The notes under the pieces: model-generated
The model's database searches: none
Seen by the model: only the letters and a program-made list of their open reading frames with translations
Told to the model about the DNA's origin: nothing
Translations under genes and position numbers: made by a program
Source: Verrucomicrobiales bacterium
GTDB lineage: Bacteria; Verrucomicrobiota; Verrucomicrobiia; Limisphaerales; UBA1096
DNA: 12,964 bases
Assembly (NCBI GenBank): GCA_028817635.1
Contig: JAPPPH010000213.1
Coordinates: 7,161-20,124, forward strand
Reading direction: 5' to 3'
Part shown: piece after piece, positions 6,449-12,816 of the stretch
Position numbering within the stretch: the stretch's first letter is position 1
Layout: the number at the start of each line of letters is the position of its first letter

Positions 6449-7264
6449 GTGGCAGCGAAGAAAAAAGTCGCCAAAAAAGCAACAAAACCCGCCAAAAAAG
6501 CGGTAAAGAAGGCCCCTGCCAAGAAAGCCACAGCCAAGAAGGCTGTCGCTAAAAAGGCGCCGGCCAAAAAAGTGCCCGCCAAGAAGGCTGTCGCCAAAAA
6601 AGTGGCTGCCAAGAAAGCCGTTGCGAAAAAAGCGCCTGTGAAGAAGGCCGCTGCCAAAAAGGTGGCCGCACCGGAAAAAGAGACTCCCGTTAAAAAGCGG
6701 GTGAAGCGTGCCAAGCAGAAGTTCGGAGCTGCCTCCACCGCGTCCATTTTGGGACTTCCCACCGGGAGAGGCAAAAAAAGCAAGGTGGTCAAACAGCCCA
6801 AGACGCCGAGCGTAGGCAAGTGGGAGAAGCACAAGAATTTGCTGATTGGTCTTCGTGAACGCCTGACCGACCAGCGCAACGGTTTGGCCAAGGAATCTGC
6901 CAAGGAGATGGAAAGCTACGGCGTCCATATGGCCGATTCCGGCACGGACAATTTTGACCGTGATTTTAACCTGAGTCTGTTGTCTTCCGATCAGGATGTT
7001 ATTTACGAGATCGAGGAGGCACTTAAGAGAATTGAGCGGGGAACGTACGGAGTTTGTGAACTGACCGGGAAACCGATCCCGCAACCTCGGCTAACGGCAA
7101 TTCCGTGGACCCGGTTTCGTGTGGACGCCCAGTCGGAGTTGGAGCGTTACGGCGCGGTTCAAGGCCGCTCACTGGGCCAGTTGGGTACAATCACCACCCC
7201 GGGGGCTGCGTCGAAGGACAAGGTCGAAGCGGACTTGCCGGAACCAAAATCTAAGAAGGAATAA
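6449..7264 (+). CDS. DksA/TraR-family protein with histone H1-like Lys/Ala tail and degenerate zinc finger
   Basis: The 271-residue product joins two parts. Residues 2-74 are almost only Lys, Ala, Val and Pro, with ten consecutive pentads of the type AKKAV at residues 24-73, as in histone H1-like bacterial DNA-binding tails. Residues about 124-228 match the TraR/DksA family: a coiled-coil region with acidic residues (TDNFDRDF), then EALKRIERGTYGVCELTGKPIPQPRL and AIPW. Of the four zinc cysteines only C203 remains; the other positions are T206, R224 and A227. DksA-type proteins bind RNA polymerase at the secondary channel; whether this one does is inference. GTG at 6449 is the start because an in-frame TAA lies at 6443-6445 and no other start codon intervenes. 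No clear ribosome-binding site is seen. rpmG starts 3 bp after the stop, so it is probably cotranscribed with ribosomal protein genes. Confidence 0.85.
   Translation: MAAKKKVAKKATKPAKKAVKKAPAKKATAKKAVAKKAPAKKVPAKKAVAKKVAAKKAVAKKAPVKKAAAKKVAAPEKETPVKKRVKRAKQKFGAASTASILGLPTGRGKKSKVVKQPKTPSVGKWEKHKNLLIGLRERLTDQRNGLAKESAKEMESYGVHMADSGTDNFDRDFNLSLLSSDQDVIYEIEEALKRIERGTYGVCELTGKPIPQPRLTAIPWTRFRVDAQSELERYGAVQGRSLGQLGTITTPGAASKDKVEADLPEPKSKKE
6518..6667 (+). repeat. Coding pentad repeat (AKKAV-type, ten units)
   Basis: Ten consecutive 15-bp units encode (A/V)KK(A/V)x. Lys codons AAA and AAG are mixed and Ala codons vary, so the units are diverged and not a fresh tandem expansion. Confidence 0.85.
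6884..6891. repeat. Iterated palindrome core in the dksA-like gene
   Basis: TTGGCCAA core, read as Leu-Ala-Lys (L146-K148). The flanks do not extend the palindrome, so alone it could be chance. Confidence 0.6.
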
Positions 7265-7267
7265 TTT

Positions 7268-7435
7268 ATGCCAAGAGAAACAGTCATCCTCGAATGCACG
7301 GAAGCCAAGGAGGCCGGCAAGCCGGTTTCCCGCTACATGGCACAGCGCAACAAAAAGACGCAGCCGGATCGGTTGGAAATGAAAAAGTACAACCCCAACA
7401 TGCGCCGTCACACGTTGCATCGCGAAATCAAGTAA
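7268..7435 (+). CDS. rpmG: 50S ribosomal protein L33
   Basis: A 55-residue basic protein whose C-terminal half (QRNKKTQPDRLEMKKYNPNMRRHT) is the L33 signature; compare NKRTxPxKLELKKFxPxxRxH in other bacteria. Only one Cys (residue 10) is present, so this is the zinc-free (C-minus) form. L33 binds 23S rRNA near the E site of the large subunit. The ATG has an AAGGA ribosome-binding site about 7 bp upstream at 7256-7260. The gene sits 3 bp after the dksA-like gene and 1 bp before rpsR. Confidence 0.93.
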   Translation: MPRETVILECTEAKEAGKPVSRYMAQRNKKTQPDRLEMKKYNPNMRRHTLHREIK

Positions 7436-7436
7436 C

Positions 7437-7682
7437 ATGCCCAAGAAGAACGACAAGAATAAGCGGAACCGCAACCAAAGCCAGACGCGCACACCGCGTC
7501 CGCGCCCCAAGGTGGATTTCACCATCGACCAGTTGGACTACCGTAACACGGAATTGTTGCAGACGTTTGTGACCGGTCATGGCCGTATCCTGCCGCGCAA
7601 GTACACCGGGTTGCCGGCGCGTTACCAACGCCGCATGGCCAACGCCATCAAGCGTGCGCGCCAGATGCTCCTGATGAAGTAA
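7437..7682 (+). CDS. rpsR: 30S ribosomal protein S18
   Basis: An 81-residue basic protein of normal S18 length. The N-terminus is Lys/Arg-rich. The core DQLDYRNTELLQTFVTGHGRILPRKYTGLPARYQRRMANAIKRAR is the standard S18 block (split here as IDQLDYRN, GRILPRKYTGL and RRMANAIKRAR). S18 binds the 30S platform with S6; no rpsF is adjacent. The ATG follows the rpmG stop by 1 bp without its own ribosome-binding site, indicating translational coupling. A strong terminator follows immediately. Confidence 0.97.
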   Translation: MPKKNDKNKRNRNQSQTRTPRPRPKVDFTIDQLDYRNTELLQTFVTGHGRILPRKYTGLPARYQRRMANAIKRARQMLLMK

Positions 7683-7687
7683 TTTTT

Positions 7688-7719
7688 CCGTCGCATCCCA
7701 AGGGGTGCGGCGGTTTTTT
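7688..7719 (+). terminator. Rho-independent terminator of the dksA-like/rpmG/rpsR operon
   Basis: CCGTCGCATCCC (7688-7699) pairs with GGGGTGCGGCGG (7702-7713) over up to 12 bp with two G-T wobbles and a very short loop. Six T follow at 7714-7719. It starts 5 bp after the rpsR stop. Confidence 0.9.
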
Positions 7720-7728
7720 CTGCCTTTC

Positions 7729-7747
7729 AATTGCAAGCGAATTGCAA
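7729..7747. promoter_or_regulatory. Direct repeat AATTGCAA x2, possible operator upstream of the ZIP gene
   Basis: AATTGCAA occurs at 7729-7736 and 7740-7747, 11 bp apart (about one helical turn). Each copy contains the self-complementary TTGCAA. It lies between the rpsR terminator and the metal transporter, where a Zur-type operator would be expected. It is not a recognisable match to the known Zur boxes I remember. Confidence 0.4.
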
Positions 7748-7772
7748 CTTGGCCAAGCGCTTGGCCGAGCGC
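7748..7772. repeat. Tandem iterated palindrome upstream of the ZIP gene
   Basis: CTTGGCCAAGCG at 7748-7759 is followed directly by CTTGGCCGAGCG at 7760-7771, one mismatch apart. The first contains a perfect palindrome; the second is an imperfect copy (GCGCTTGGCCGAGCGC, 7757-7772). It is 26 bp before the ZIP start codon. Confidence 0.85.
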
Positions 7773-7797
7773 TAATTCCAAAAACGGTATCCCTTAA

Positions 7798-8616
7798 ATG
7801 ATCATTGGACTCCTCATCGCCTCAGTGGTTGCCGCCGGCTTTACGATGGTTTGGCTGAAGCCAACGGACCGGAATCGCCTCAAGTTGCTGATTGCCTTTA
7901 GCGGTTCGTATCTGCTGTCCATCACGGCACTGCATTTATTGCCGGAAGTATTCTTTGAGAAAAATCCTGATCCCAATGAGCCAAATCGTGGTCCCTACTT
8001 TGGTGCGTTCATCTTGGTCGGGTTTTTTCTGCAGTTGATGCTCGAGTACTTGTCGGGAGGCATCGAGCACGGACACGCGCATCATCATAAAAAGGAGGCG
8101 ATCCCAATCGGCCTGCTGGTTGGGCTTTGCCTGCACGCATTTTTCGAGGGGATTCCATTGGGTGGCGTTGATGACGGACATGCGGGCCATGATCACTCGC
8201 ATGACCACGGTCATTCACACGGGCACAGTCATTCACACGGGCACGGTCACTCGCATGGTGCGGAGGCATGGCAGAGTGGTTTGCTCTGGGGCATCGTTCT
8301 GCACAAATTCCCGGTGGCGATCGTGTTTTTGTCGATGCTGTTGAATAGTGGGATGGGCAAAACCAAGGCACTTATTTTACTGGCCGTGTTCGGCGCGATG
8401 GCTCCTTTGGGAGTGTTGCTTGGCGGAGCAGCGTTTTTGGAGGATTACAAAAAAGAGATTTTAGCGATCGTGATTGGTATCTTGTTGCACGTCTCGACGA
8501 CGATCCTTTTCGAGAGCAGCGAGGGGCACAAGTTTAATGCCCAGAAGATGCTCGTCATTGCTGCGGGGCTGGCAGTGGCCGGTGTTGGGATGATGTTTCA
8601 CGTGCATTCGCACTGA
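7798..8616 (+). CDS. ZIP-family divalent metal (probably zinc) transporter
   Basis: A 272-residue membrane protein with about eight hydrophobic segments. The two metal-path signatures of ZIP proteins are present: HAFFEGIPLG in TM4 (H113, E117) and HKFPVAI in TM5 (H169, P172), with H46 in TM2 and H231 in TM7 also in membrane segments. There are two histidine-rich stretches, residues 91-97 in the TM3-TM4 loop and 127-153 between TM4 and TM5, likely metal-binding. ZIP proteins move Zn(II) or similar ions into the cytoplasm. The next gene, 4 bp after the stop, is a Fur-family regulator, supporting zinc uptake under Zur-like control. The start ATG has no strong ribosome-binding site. Substrate is inferred, not shown. 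Confidence 0.9.
   Translation: MIIGLLIASVVAAGFTMVWLKPTDRNRLKLLIAFSGSYLLSITALHLLPEVFFEKNPDPNEPNRGPYFGAFILVGFFLQLMLEYLSGGIEHGHAHHHKKEAIPIGLLVGLCLHAFFEGIPLGGVDDGHAGHDHSHDHGHSHGHSHSHGHGHSHGAEAWQSGLLWGIVLHKFPVAIVFLSMLLNSGMGKTKALILLAVFGAMAPLGVLLGGAAFLEDYKKEILAIVIGILLHVSTTILFESSEGHKFNAQKMLVIAAGLAVAGVGMMFHVHSH
8212..8259 (+). repeat. 18-bp tandem repeat coding the His-rich loop of the ZIP protein
   Basis: CATTCACACGGGCAC with a 3-bp tail recurs at 8212-8229 and 8230-8247 with one base change. A partial diverged third unit follows. The units encode His-Ser-His-Gly-His-Ser/Gly and look like a slippage-driven in-frame expansion. Confidence 0.8.
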
Positions 8617-8620
8617 TACG

Positions 8621-9082
8621 ATGTCATCGACGGAACATCACTGTTGCGGGCATGCACATGATCGGGGGATCCTGTCGGAGTGGACGGCACATCTACAATC
8701 TGCCGGTCACAAGTTGACGAAACCCCGCCTCGCGGTACTGGAGTTACTCCATCGGCAGGAGCACCCGATCACCAACCGCGAGATTCACGCCGAGTTATCC
8801 GCCGAGTGCGACCTGGCGTCCATTTATCGAACCATGCATCTGCTTCTGGAGATGGATCTGGTGCAGCAGTTTGATTTTGGAGATGGCACTGCGCGGTTTG
8901 AATTGGTGTCACCGGGAGGCGACAGCCACCATCACCACATGATTTGTACGCGGTGTTCGACGGTGGTGGAGGTGGATCATTGTTTCCCGGATTCGCTCTC
9001 CGAAACTCTGGCCAGGCACACCGGCTTTAAAAAGATCACCCACAAGCTGGAGTTCTTTGGGCTATGTCCCGACTGCCAGTAG
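8621..9082 (+). CDS. Fur-family metalloregulator, Zur-like
   Basis: A 153-residue Fur-superfamily repressor. The winged-helix part includes LTKPRLAVLELL and the recognition helix region CDLASIYRTMHLL (about residues 63-75). The dimerisation part has the metal site HHHHMICTRC (H103-H106, C109, C112) and the second Cys pair CPDC (C149, C152) that holds the structural zinc. The N-terminus HHCCGHAHD is an extra His/Cys-rich patch that could bind metal. It lies 4 bp after the ZIP gene, so it probably senses zinc and represses this operon, but Fur, Zur and PerR cannot be separated by sequence alone. It is convergent with aroB with only 10 bp between stops. Confidence 0.88.
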   Translation: MSSTEHHCCGHAHDRGILSEWTAHLQSAGHKLTKPRLAVLELLHRQEHPITNREIHAELSAECDLASIYRTMHLLLEMDLVQQFDFGDGTARFELVSPGGDSHHHHMICTRCSTVVEVDHCFPDSLSETLARHTGFKKITHKLEFFGLCPDCQ

Positions 9083-9092
9083 GGTGACAATC

Positions 9093-10172
9093 TTAATGTA
9101 GCGAAGCCTTGATGGTGGCCTGGGGTACCTCAATTCCGAATTCCACCCGGCCGATGGACTTGGCCAAAACAAACTTCACCTGACCGCCGCTCACCTTCTT
9201 GTCGAGTTTCATCGCGGCGAGGAGTTTTGTGGTTTCTTTTTTGGATAGGGTCACCTGCGTGGGCAGGCCGGCTGTTGCGAATAGCGCTTCGATTCGATCG
9301 ACCTCCGCTTGGCCAAGGCCGTGCTGATCGCGGGAGATTTTCGAGGCCGCCACCTGGCCGATTGAGATGGCTTCCCCGTGCAGATACTTCCCGTATTGGG
9401 AGATGGCCTCGAGCGCATGGCCGATGGTGTGGCCGTAGTTGAGTATGGCGCGCAGTCCCCCTTCGCGTTCATCCTCCTCAACGACCTTGGCCTTGATCTG
9501 GCAACTGCGAGCGACAACGTGAGCCAGCTCCCCGGCATCCAGTTTGAGGAGAGCCGGTAGTCGACGCTCAAGCCGGCGGAAAAGGGTGGCATCGTCGATG
9601 ATGCCGTACTTGATCACCTCGGCGAGACCAGCTCGAAGCTCGCGCTTGGGCAACGTTTTTAATGTGTCCAAATCGCACAAAACGAGGCGCGGCTGGTAAA
9701 ACGCGCCGACGAGATTTTTACCTGCCTTCAGGTTCACTCCGACTTTGCCTCCCACTGAACTGTCGACTTGTGCCAGCAAGGTGGTCGGTACTTGAACAAA
9801 CCCGATTCCGCGCAGGTAGCTCGCAGCGAGAAAACCGGCCATGTCTCCCACCACGCCGCCGCCAAGCGCCACAATGAATGAGCTGCGCTCTAGCCGGTGA
9901 CGGGCCAGTTTGTCATAACAGGCGTGGATGGTGCCAAGGCTCTTTGCTGTTTCGCCGGCAGGCACGCGGATCTCCACCGGTTCAAATCCGGCTTCACGCA
10001 GGGAACTCATCGCTGCCTTGCTGTAGATCGGGCCGACCTTGCGATCGGTGATCACGGCGCAACGGGTTCCGAGCTTGAGGCGGCGACACTCGCTGCCGAG
10101 TCGGGACAGGAGGCTGTTGCCAATTTTGATGGAGTAGCTGCGATCCCCGAGGGGCACTTTCACCGTGCGCAT
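9093..10172 (-). CDS. aroB: 3-dehydroquinate synthase
   Basis: AroB converts DAHP to 3-dehydroquinate, step two of the shikimate pathway, using NAD and a metal ion. Clear motifs are PAGETAKSL, the NAD region VALGGGVVGDMAGF, the substrate region VPTTLLAQVDSSVGGKVGVN, and the metal ligands in LAEVIKYGII (E185), NYGHTIGHALE (H248) and HGEAISIGQ (H265), numbered from the chosen start. I chose the ATG at 10172 (359 aa) because MRTVKVPLGDRSYSIKIG is the normal AroB N-terminus. An upstream TTG at 10220, overlapping the birA stop, would add 16 atypical residues. Cotranscribed after birA. Two palindrome cores lie in its 3' half (Leu-Ala-Lys and Leu-Gly-Gln). Confidence 0.96.
   Translation of the reverse strand: MRTVKVPLGDRSYSIKIGNSLLSRLGSECRRLKLGTRCAVITDRKVGPIYSKAAMSSLREAGFEPVEIRVPAGETAKSLGTIHACYDKLARHRLERSSFIVALGGGVVGDMAGFLAASYLRGIGFVQVPTTLLAQVDSSVGGKVGVNLKAGKNLVGAFYQPRLVLCDLDTLKTLPKRELRAGLAEVIKYGIIDDATLFRRLERRLPALLKLDAGELAHVVARSCQIKAKVVEEDEREGGLRAILNYGHTIGHALEAISQYGKYLHGEAISIGQVAASKISRDQHGLGQAEVDRIEALFATAGLPTQVTLSKKETTKLLAAMKLDKKVSGGQVKFVLAKSIGRVEFGIEVPQATIKASLH
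9160..9167. repeat. Iterated palindrome core in aroB
   Basis: TTGGCCAA read as Leu-Ala-Lys on the minus strand. The palindrome does not extend on the flanks, so this is a weak copy. Confidence 0.6.
9308..9317. repeat. Iterated palindrome copy in aroB (CTTGGCCAAG)
   Basis: Ten-bp palindrome within CGCTTGGCCAAGGC, read as Leu-Gly-Gln in AroB. Confidence 0.85.
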
Positions 10173-10216
10173 GCCGGGGAAGATACGGACGTGTCGCCGT
10201 CGGCCAAAGCCGAAAA

Positions 10217-11170
10217 TCAATCTGCAAAAACCAGTCGCCCCCGATGAACCGGTTCCGTTTGGCCCTCGAGCTTCAATGCGAGGTCAGCGTGGATCGTCTC
10301 GACGCGTCCCATTGCAATCATCGACGGGGAGTCGGTCTCACCGGCGGTTTCCTCCCAAATCTCGACCCGTCGGCCAATCACGGAGCTTTGTGCGACGTAG
10401 TCCGCGAGGAGCGGTTTCGGGCCATCGGAGAGCAGTTGTTCGTGCCGCTTGGCCAAGCGATCGAGCAGGATGGGGAGAAAAACGGGCAGGGTGATCAGCG
10501 CGTCGGGCGCAGCCTCTCGGAGGCTGATTGGCGGCTGGACAAATCGTCCCGGCGATAGAGCCGGAGTCGCGGCGATGTTCACGCCAATCCCGAGGATGGC
10601 GTGCTCGATCAGTTCGCCCTTGGCCTGAGTTGAGGTGATGACGCCGGAGACTTTTTTGCCGCCAAGCAGAACGTCATTGACCCACTTGAGACTGGCCGCT
10701 TGGCCAAGCGCATCGAATTGGCCAAGCGCATCCGCCACAGCCAGTGACGGCACGATACTCAACCCCACGCCCAGTTCGTGAGCCGGCCGATTGGGCGAGA
10801 AAAGAACTGTCAGGTGCAAATTACCTTCGAGCGCCTGCCACGGACGACCTCGGTTACCGTGGAATCCGTCTCCCGTGAAAGCGAGGCAGGCAAACGGGGT
10901 GGGTGGCGCGTTGCCGGTCTGGAGCAGTCTTCGCAGGCCATCAACCTGCGAAACCGGGGATCGGCCCACAGCCATAATTCGCCGCCACGGTACCAAACCG
11001 GGCGCCGTGACCAGAGTGGCCCCGGCTGTGCCACCGGCGGCCAGCCATGCCTGTTCTGTGGCGTCGTCCCAGATGGTTGCAGAAATCGGGCTCCACGGCG
11101 TTTGCAGGGGTTGACCACCAAGGCCGGCCAGCGAATCCGGGGCATCCGTGATGATGAGAGAATTCGTCAT
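10217..11170 (-). CDS. birA: Biotin--protein ligase family protein, without DNA-binding domain
   Basis: Biotin-protein ligase activates biotin as biotinyl-AMP and attaches it to a lysine of carboxylase carrier domains. The catalytic core is recognisable: GFHGNRGRPWQ (residues about 102-112, the nucleotide/biotin loop, usually GRGRRGRxW), GNLHLTVL, SLKWVNDVLLGGKKVSGV (162-178, usually KWPND) and LGIGVNI (193-199). A C-terminal SH3-like domain seems present near the end. There is no N-terminal winged helix, so it is not a BirA-type repressor; about 80 N-terminal residues are unassigned. The ATG at 11170 gives 317 aa; an upstream TTG would extend into the divergent promoter region. The residues DALGQFDALGQ before KWVND are encoded by an 18-bp duplicated palindrome. 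A lipoate-type ligase is less likely. Confidence 0.78.
   Translation of the reverse strand: MTNSLIITDAPDSLAGLGGQPLQTPWSPISATIWDDATEQAWLAAGGTAGATLVTAPGLVPWRRIMAVGRSPVSQVDGLRRLLQTGNAPPTPFACLAFTGDGFHGNRGRPWQALEGNLHLTVLFSPNRPAHELGVGLSIVPSLAVADALGQFDALGQAASLKWVNDVLLGGKKVSGVITSTQAKGELIEHAILGIGVNIAATPALSPGRFVQPPISLREAAPDALITLPVFLPILLDRLAKRHEQLLSDGPKPLLADYVAQSSVIGRRVEIWEETAGETDSPSMIAMGRVETIHADLALKLEGQTEPVHRGRLVFAD
10446..10459. repeat. Iterated palindrome copy in birA (full 14-mer)
   Basis: CGCTTGGCCAAGCG, perfect, read as Leu-Ala-Lys-Arg on the minus strand. Confidence 0.9.
10697..10732. repeat. Duplicated palindrome unit in birA
   Basis: CGCTTGGCCAAGCG (10697-10710) is perfect. The 15-mer TTGGCCAAGCGCATC is repeated at 10700-10714 and 10718-10732, a period of 18 bp. 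On the minus strand this gives Asp-Ala-Leu-Gly-Gln twice. Confidence 0.9.
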
Positions 11171-11259
11171 CCCAAAGCCCGGAGATTGGCGTTCGATCAC
11201 TTTTGACAAAAGGAAAAACAGGCTGGAGCAACGCGTCAAAATGGCCTACCGTCCGTCCC
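11171..11259. other. Divergent gap between birA and the BamD-like gene
   Basis: These 89 bp must carry the promoters of both operons. TTGACA at 11203-11208 is a perfect -35 hexamer on the plus strand, but no acceptable -10 box lies 16-18 bp downstream. No iterated palindrome is present. Confidence 0.4.
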
Positions 11260-12297
11260 ATGCGGCGTTGGGTCAGTCCTTTGCTTCTTGTTGCGGCGGT
11301 CTTTTTGCTATGGCCGAACAGTTCGCCGGCCCCGATCATCTATCGGCCCGGTGAGGGTTGGTCGTACGAAAGTTGGAGTACCATGGGTAAATGGCGGCGC
11401 GACCGCGCGAAGGCCCAACTGGAGGTCGCCAAGGAGGCCGAGGCGAAAAAGGATTGGAGAACCGTCCACAAGGCTGCAAAGCGGGTCGTCCATGAGTGGC
11501 CTCTTTCGGACTACGCCCCCGAAGCACAACAATTGTTGGCCAAGTCGTATGAAGAGCGCGGCGACGATGAGCGCGCCTTCAGGGAGTACCAAAATCTACT
11601 CCGGTATTATCCTCAAAACGTTAACTACGAGGAGATTCAGCAACGACAGATGGCAATCGCTGATCGGTTTCTCGGGGGGCAGCGGTTCAAGCTTTGGGGC
11701 AAAATCCCCCTGTATCGTTCCTGGAAAAAATCGGCACAAATGTTTCAGGAAGTTGTGAATGTCGGCCCGCAGAGTGAGGTGGCTCCGTTGGCACAAATGA
11801 AGGCGGGTGAAGCTTGGGAAAAGAAAGCGGACGGGTTTCAGGTATCCGAGCGCGAACGCCACAAGGATTTCGGCCGGGCGGTGGAGGCTTATAAGAAAGC
11901 CTACGAGGAATATCAATCGAATGACGCGGTAGCCTCGGAGGCGTTGTACAAGAAAGGCAAGTCCTACCAAAATCAAACGAAGGACGCCGAGTACGATCAG
12001 GAGGTGACGCTTGAGGCAATCAACGCCTACGAGGATTTGCGTGCGATTTATCCCGACTCACCCCACGTTGGTGAGGCCGAAGAGCACATCACCAAGATGA
12101 AAGAGGAACAGGCGAGAGGCATGGTCACGATCGCGAAATATTACGAGAAGAAGAAAAAATGGCACGGGGCTAAGATTTATTACAACGAGGCTTCTGATCT
12201 TGCTCCGGAATCTAAATATGGAATCCTCGCCAAGGAGCGTCTCGCTGTGGTTGAAAAGTTCATCGACGAGAAAGACTCGGCGTCCGCTGAGAAATAA
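11260..12297 (+). CDS. BamD-like tetratricopeptide-repeat envelope protein
   Basis: A 345-residue exported TPR protein. From the ATG at 11260 it begins MRRWVSPLLLVAAVFLLW, a clear signal sequence, with probable cleavage near NSSPA; no lipobox cysteine is seen, unlike classical BamD. The rest is helical and rich in Lys, Glu and Ala. TPR-like units include the stretch EAEAKKDWRTVHKAAKRVV with EWPLSDYAPEAQQLLAKSY, then ERGDDERAFREYQNLLRYYP, later NAYEDLRAIYPDSPHVGEAEEH and KKWHGAKIYYNEASDLAPES. The first pair resembles the BamD/YfiO and YbgF TPR pattern. The next gene encodes an LptE-like lipoprotein (1-bp overlap), so a role in outer-membrane assembly is a fair inference. A TTG at 11203 would add 19 residues ahead of the signal peptide and is unlikely. 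Confidence 0.72.
   Translation: MRRWVSPLLLVAAVFLLWPNSSPAPIIYRPGEGWSYESWSTMGKWRRDRAKAQLEVAKEAEAKKDWRTVHKAAKRVVHEWPLSDYAPEAQQLLAKSYEERGDDERAFREYQNLLRYYPQNVNYEEIQQRQMAIADRFLGGQRFKLWGKIPLYRSWKKSAQMFQEVVNVGPQSEVAPLAQMKAGEAWEKKADGFQVSERERHKDFGRAVEAYKKAYEEYQSNDAVASEALYKKGKSYQNQTKDAEYDQEVTLEAINAYEDLRAIYPDSPHVGEAEEHITKMKEEQARGMVTIAKYYEKKKKWHGAKIYYNEASDLAPESKYGILAKERLAVVEKFIDEKDSASAEK
11536..11543. repeat. Iterated palindrome core in the BamD-like gene
   Basis: TTGGCCAA read as Leu-Ala-Lys. No palindromic extension, so a weak copy. Confidence 0.55.
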
Positions 12298-12812
12298 TGT
12301 GGAACTTCACTGGCAGGCTGTTGCTGCTATTGGCCGTTGGCTTGGCCAACGGTTGTGTTGGGTATCGTGTGGGAACCGTGAATCCCACCATCCCGGCCGA
12401 TCACTCCATTCAGGTTGGGCTCTTTCAAAATGGAACCGCGCAGCCGGGACTTTCGGAATCCGTTAACGCTTCCATTCGCCGCGAACTGCACCGGGACGGC
12501 ACCTTCGAACTGGCCACCGCTAATGACGGGGATGTGCTGCTGACTGGCAACATCACGGCTTATCGCCGATCCGCAGTCAGCTTTCAGCCCAGAGACATCC
12601 TCACCGTTCGCGATTTCGTCGTTGAACTTTCCACCCGAATTAAGGCCACGGAAAAAACTTCCGGCGAAGTGCTGGTCGATCGCGTGGTCACCAGCCGGAC
12701 CACCGTCCGACTGGGGGATGACTTGGCCAGCTCCGAGCGGCAGGCGCTGCCTTTGCTGGCCAACGACTTGGCCAAGCGCACCGTGGCGATGCTGTCCGAG
12801 GGCGGCTGGTAA
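12297..12812 (+). CDS. lptE: LptE-like outer-membrane lipoprotein
   Basis: A 171-residue predicted lipoprotein. A hydrophobic signal peptide ends in LANGC, giving a lipidated Cys20 followed by VGYRVG. The pattern GYxxG, then VGLFQNGTAQPGLSESVNASIRREL, then an alternating beta-strand region with DVLLTGNITAYRR and a late RTTVRLGDDLASSERQALP, fits LptE, the plug of the LptD lipopolysaccharide translocon in the outer membrane. Known LptE proteins are poorly conserved, so the match is by pattern. The ATG shares one base with the stop of the BamD-like gene (TAATG), so the two are translationally coupled. Palindrome cores fall in the lipobox codons (12342-12349) and near the 3' end. Confidence 0.75.
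   Translation: MWNFTGRLLLLLAVGLANGCVGYRVGTVNPTIPADHSIQVGLFQNGTAQPGLSESVNASIRRELHRDGTFELATANDGDVLLTGNITAYRRSAVSFQPRDILTVRDFVVELSTRIKATEKTSGEVLVDRVVTSRTTVRLGDDLASSERQALPLLANDLAKRTVAMLSEGGW
12342..12349. repeat. Iterated palindrome core in the lptE lipobox
   Basis: TTGGCCAA encodes Leu-Ala-Asn of the LANGC lipobox. Flanks are not palindromic, so it is a weak copy. Confidence 0.55.
12767..12776. repeat. Iterated palindrome copy in lptE (CTTGGCCAAG)
   Basis: Ten-bp palindrome read as Leu-Ala-Lys, followed by CG as in the consensus. Confidence 0.85.
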
Positions 12813-12816
12813 GCTC

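Noticed and set aside
11203..11231. TTGACA as the -35 of a promoter for the BamD-like gene
   Set aside because: No acceptable -10 hexamer lies 16-18 bp downstream, so one hexamer alone is not enough.
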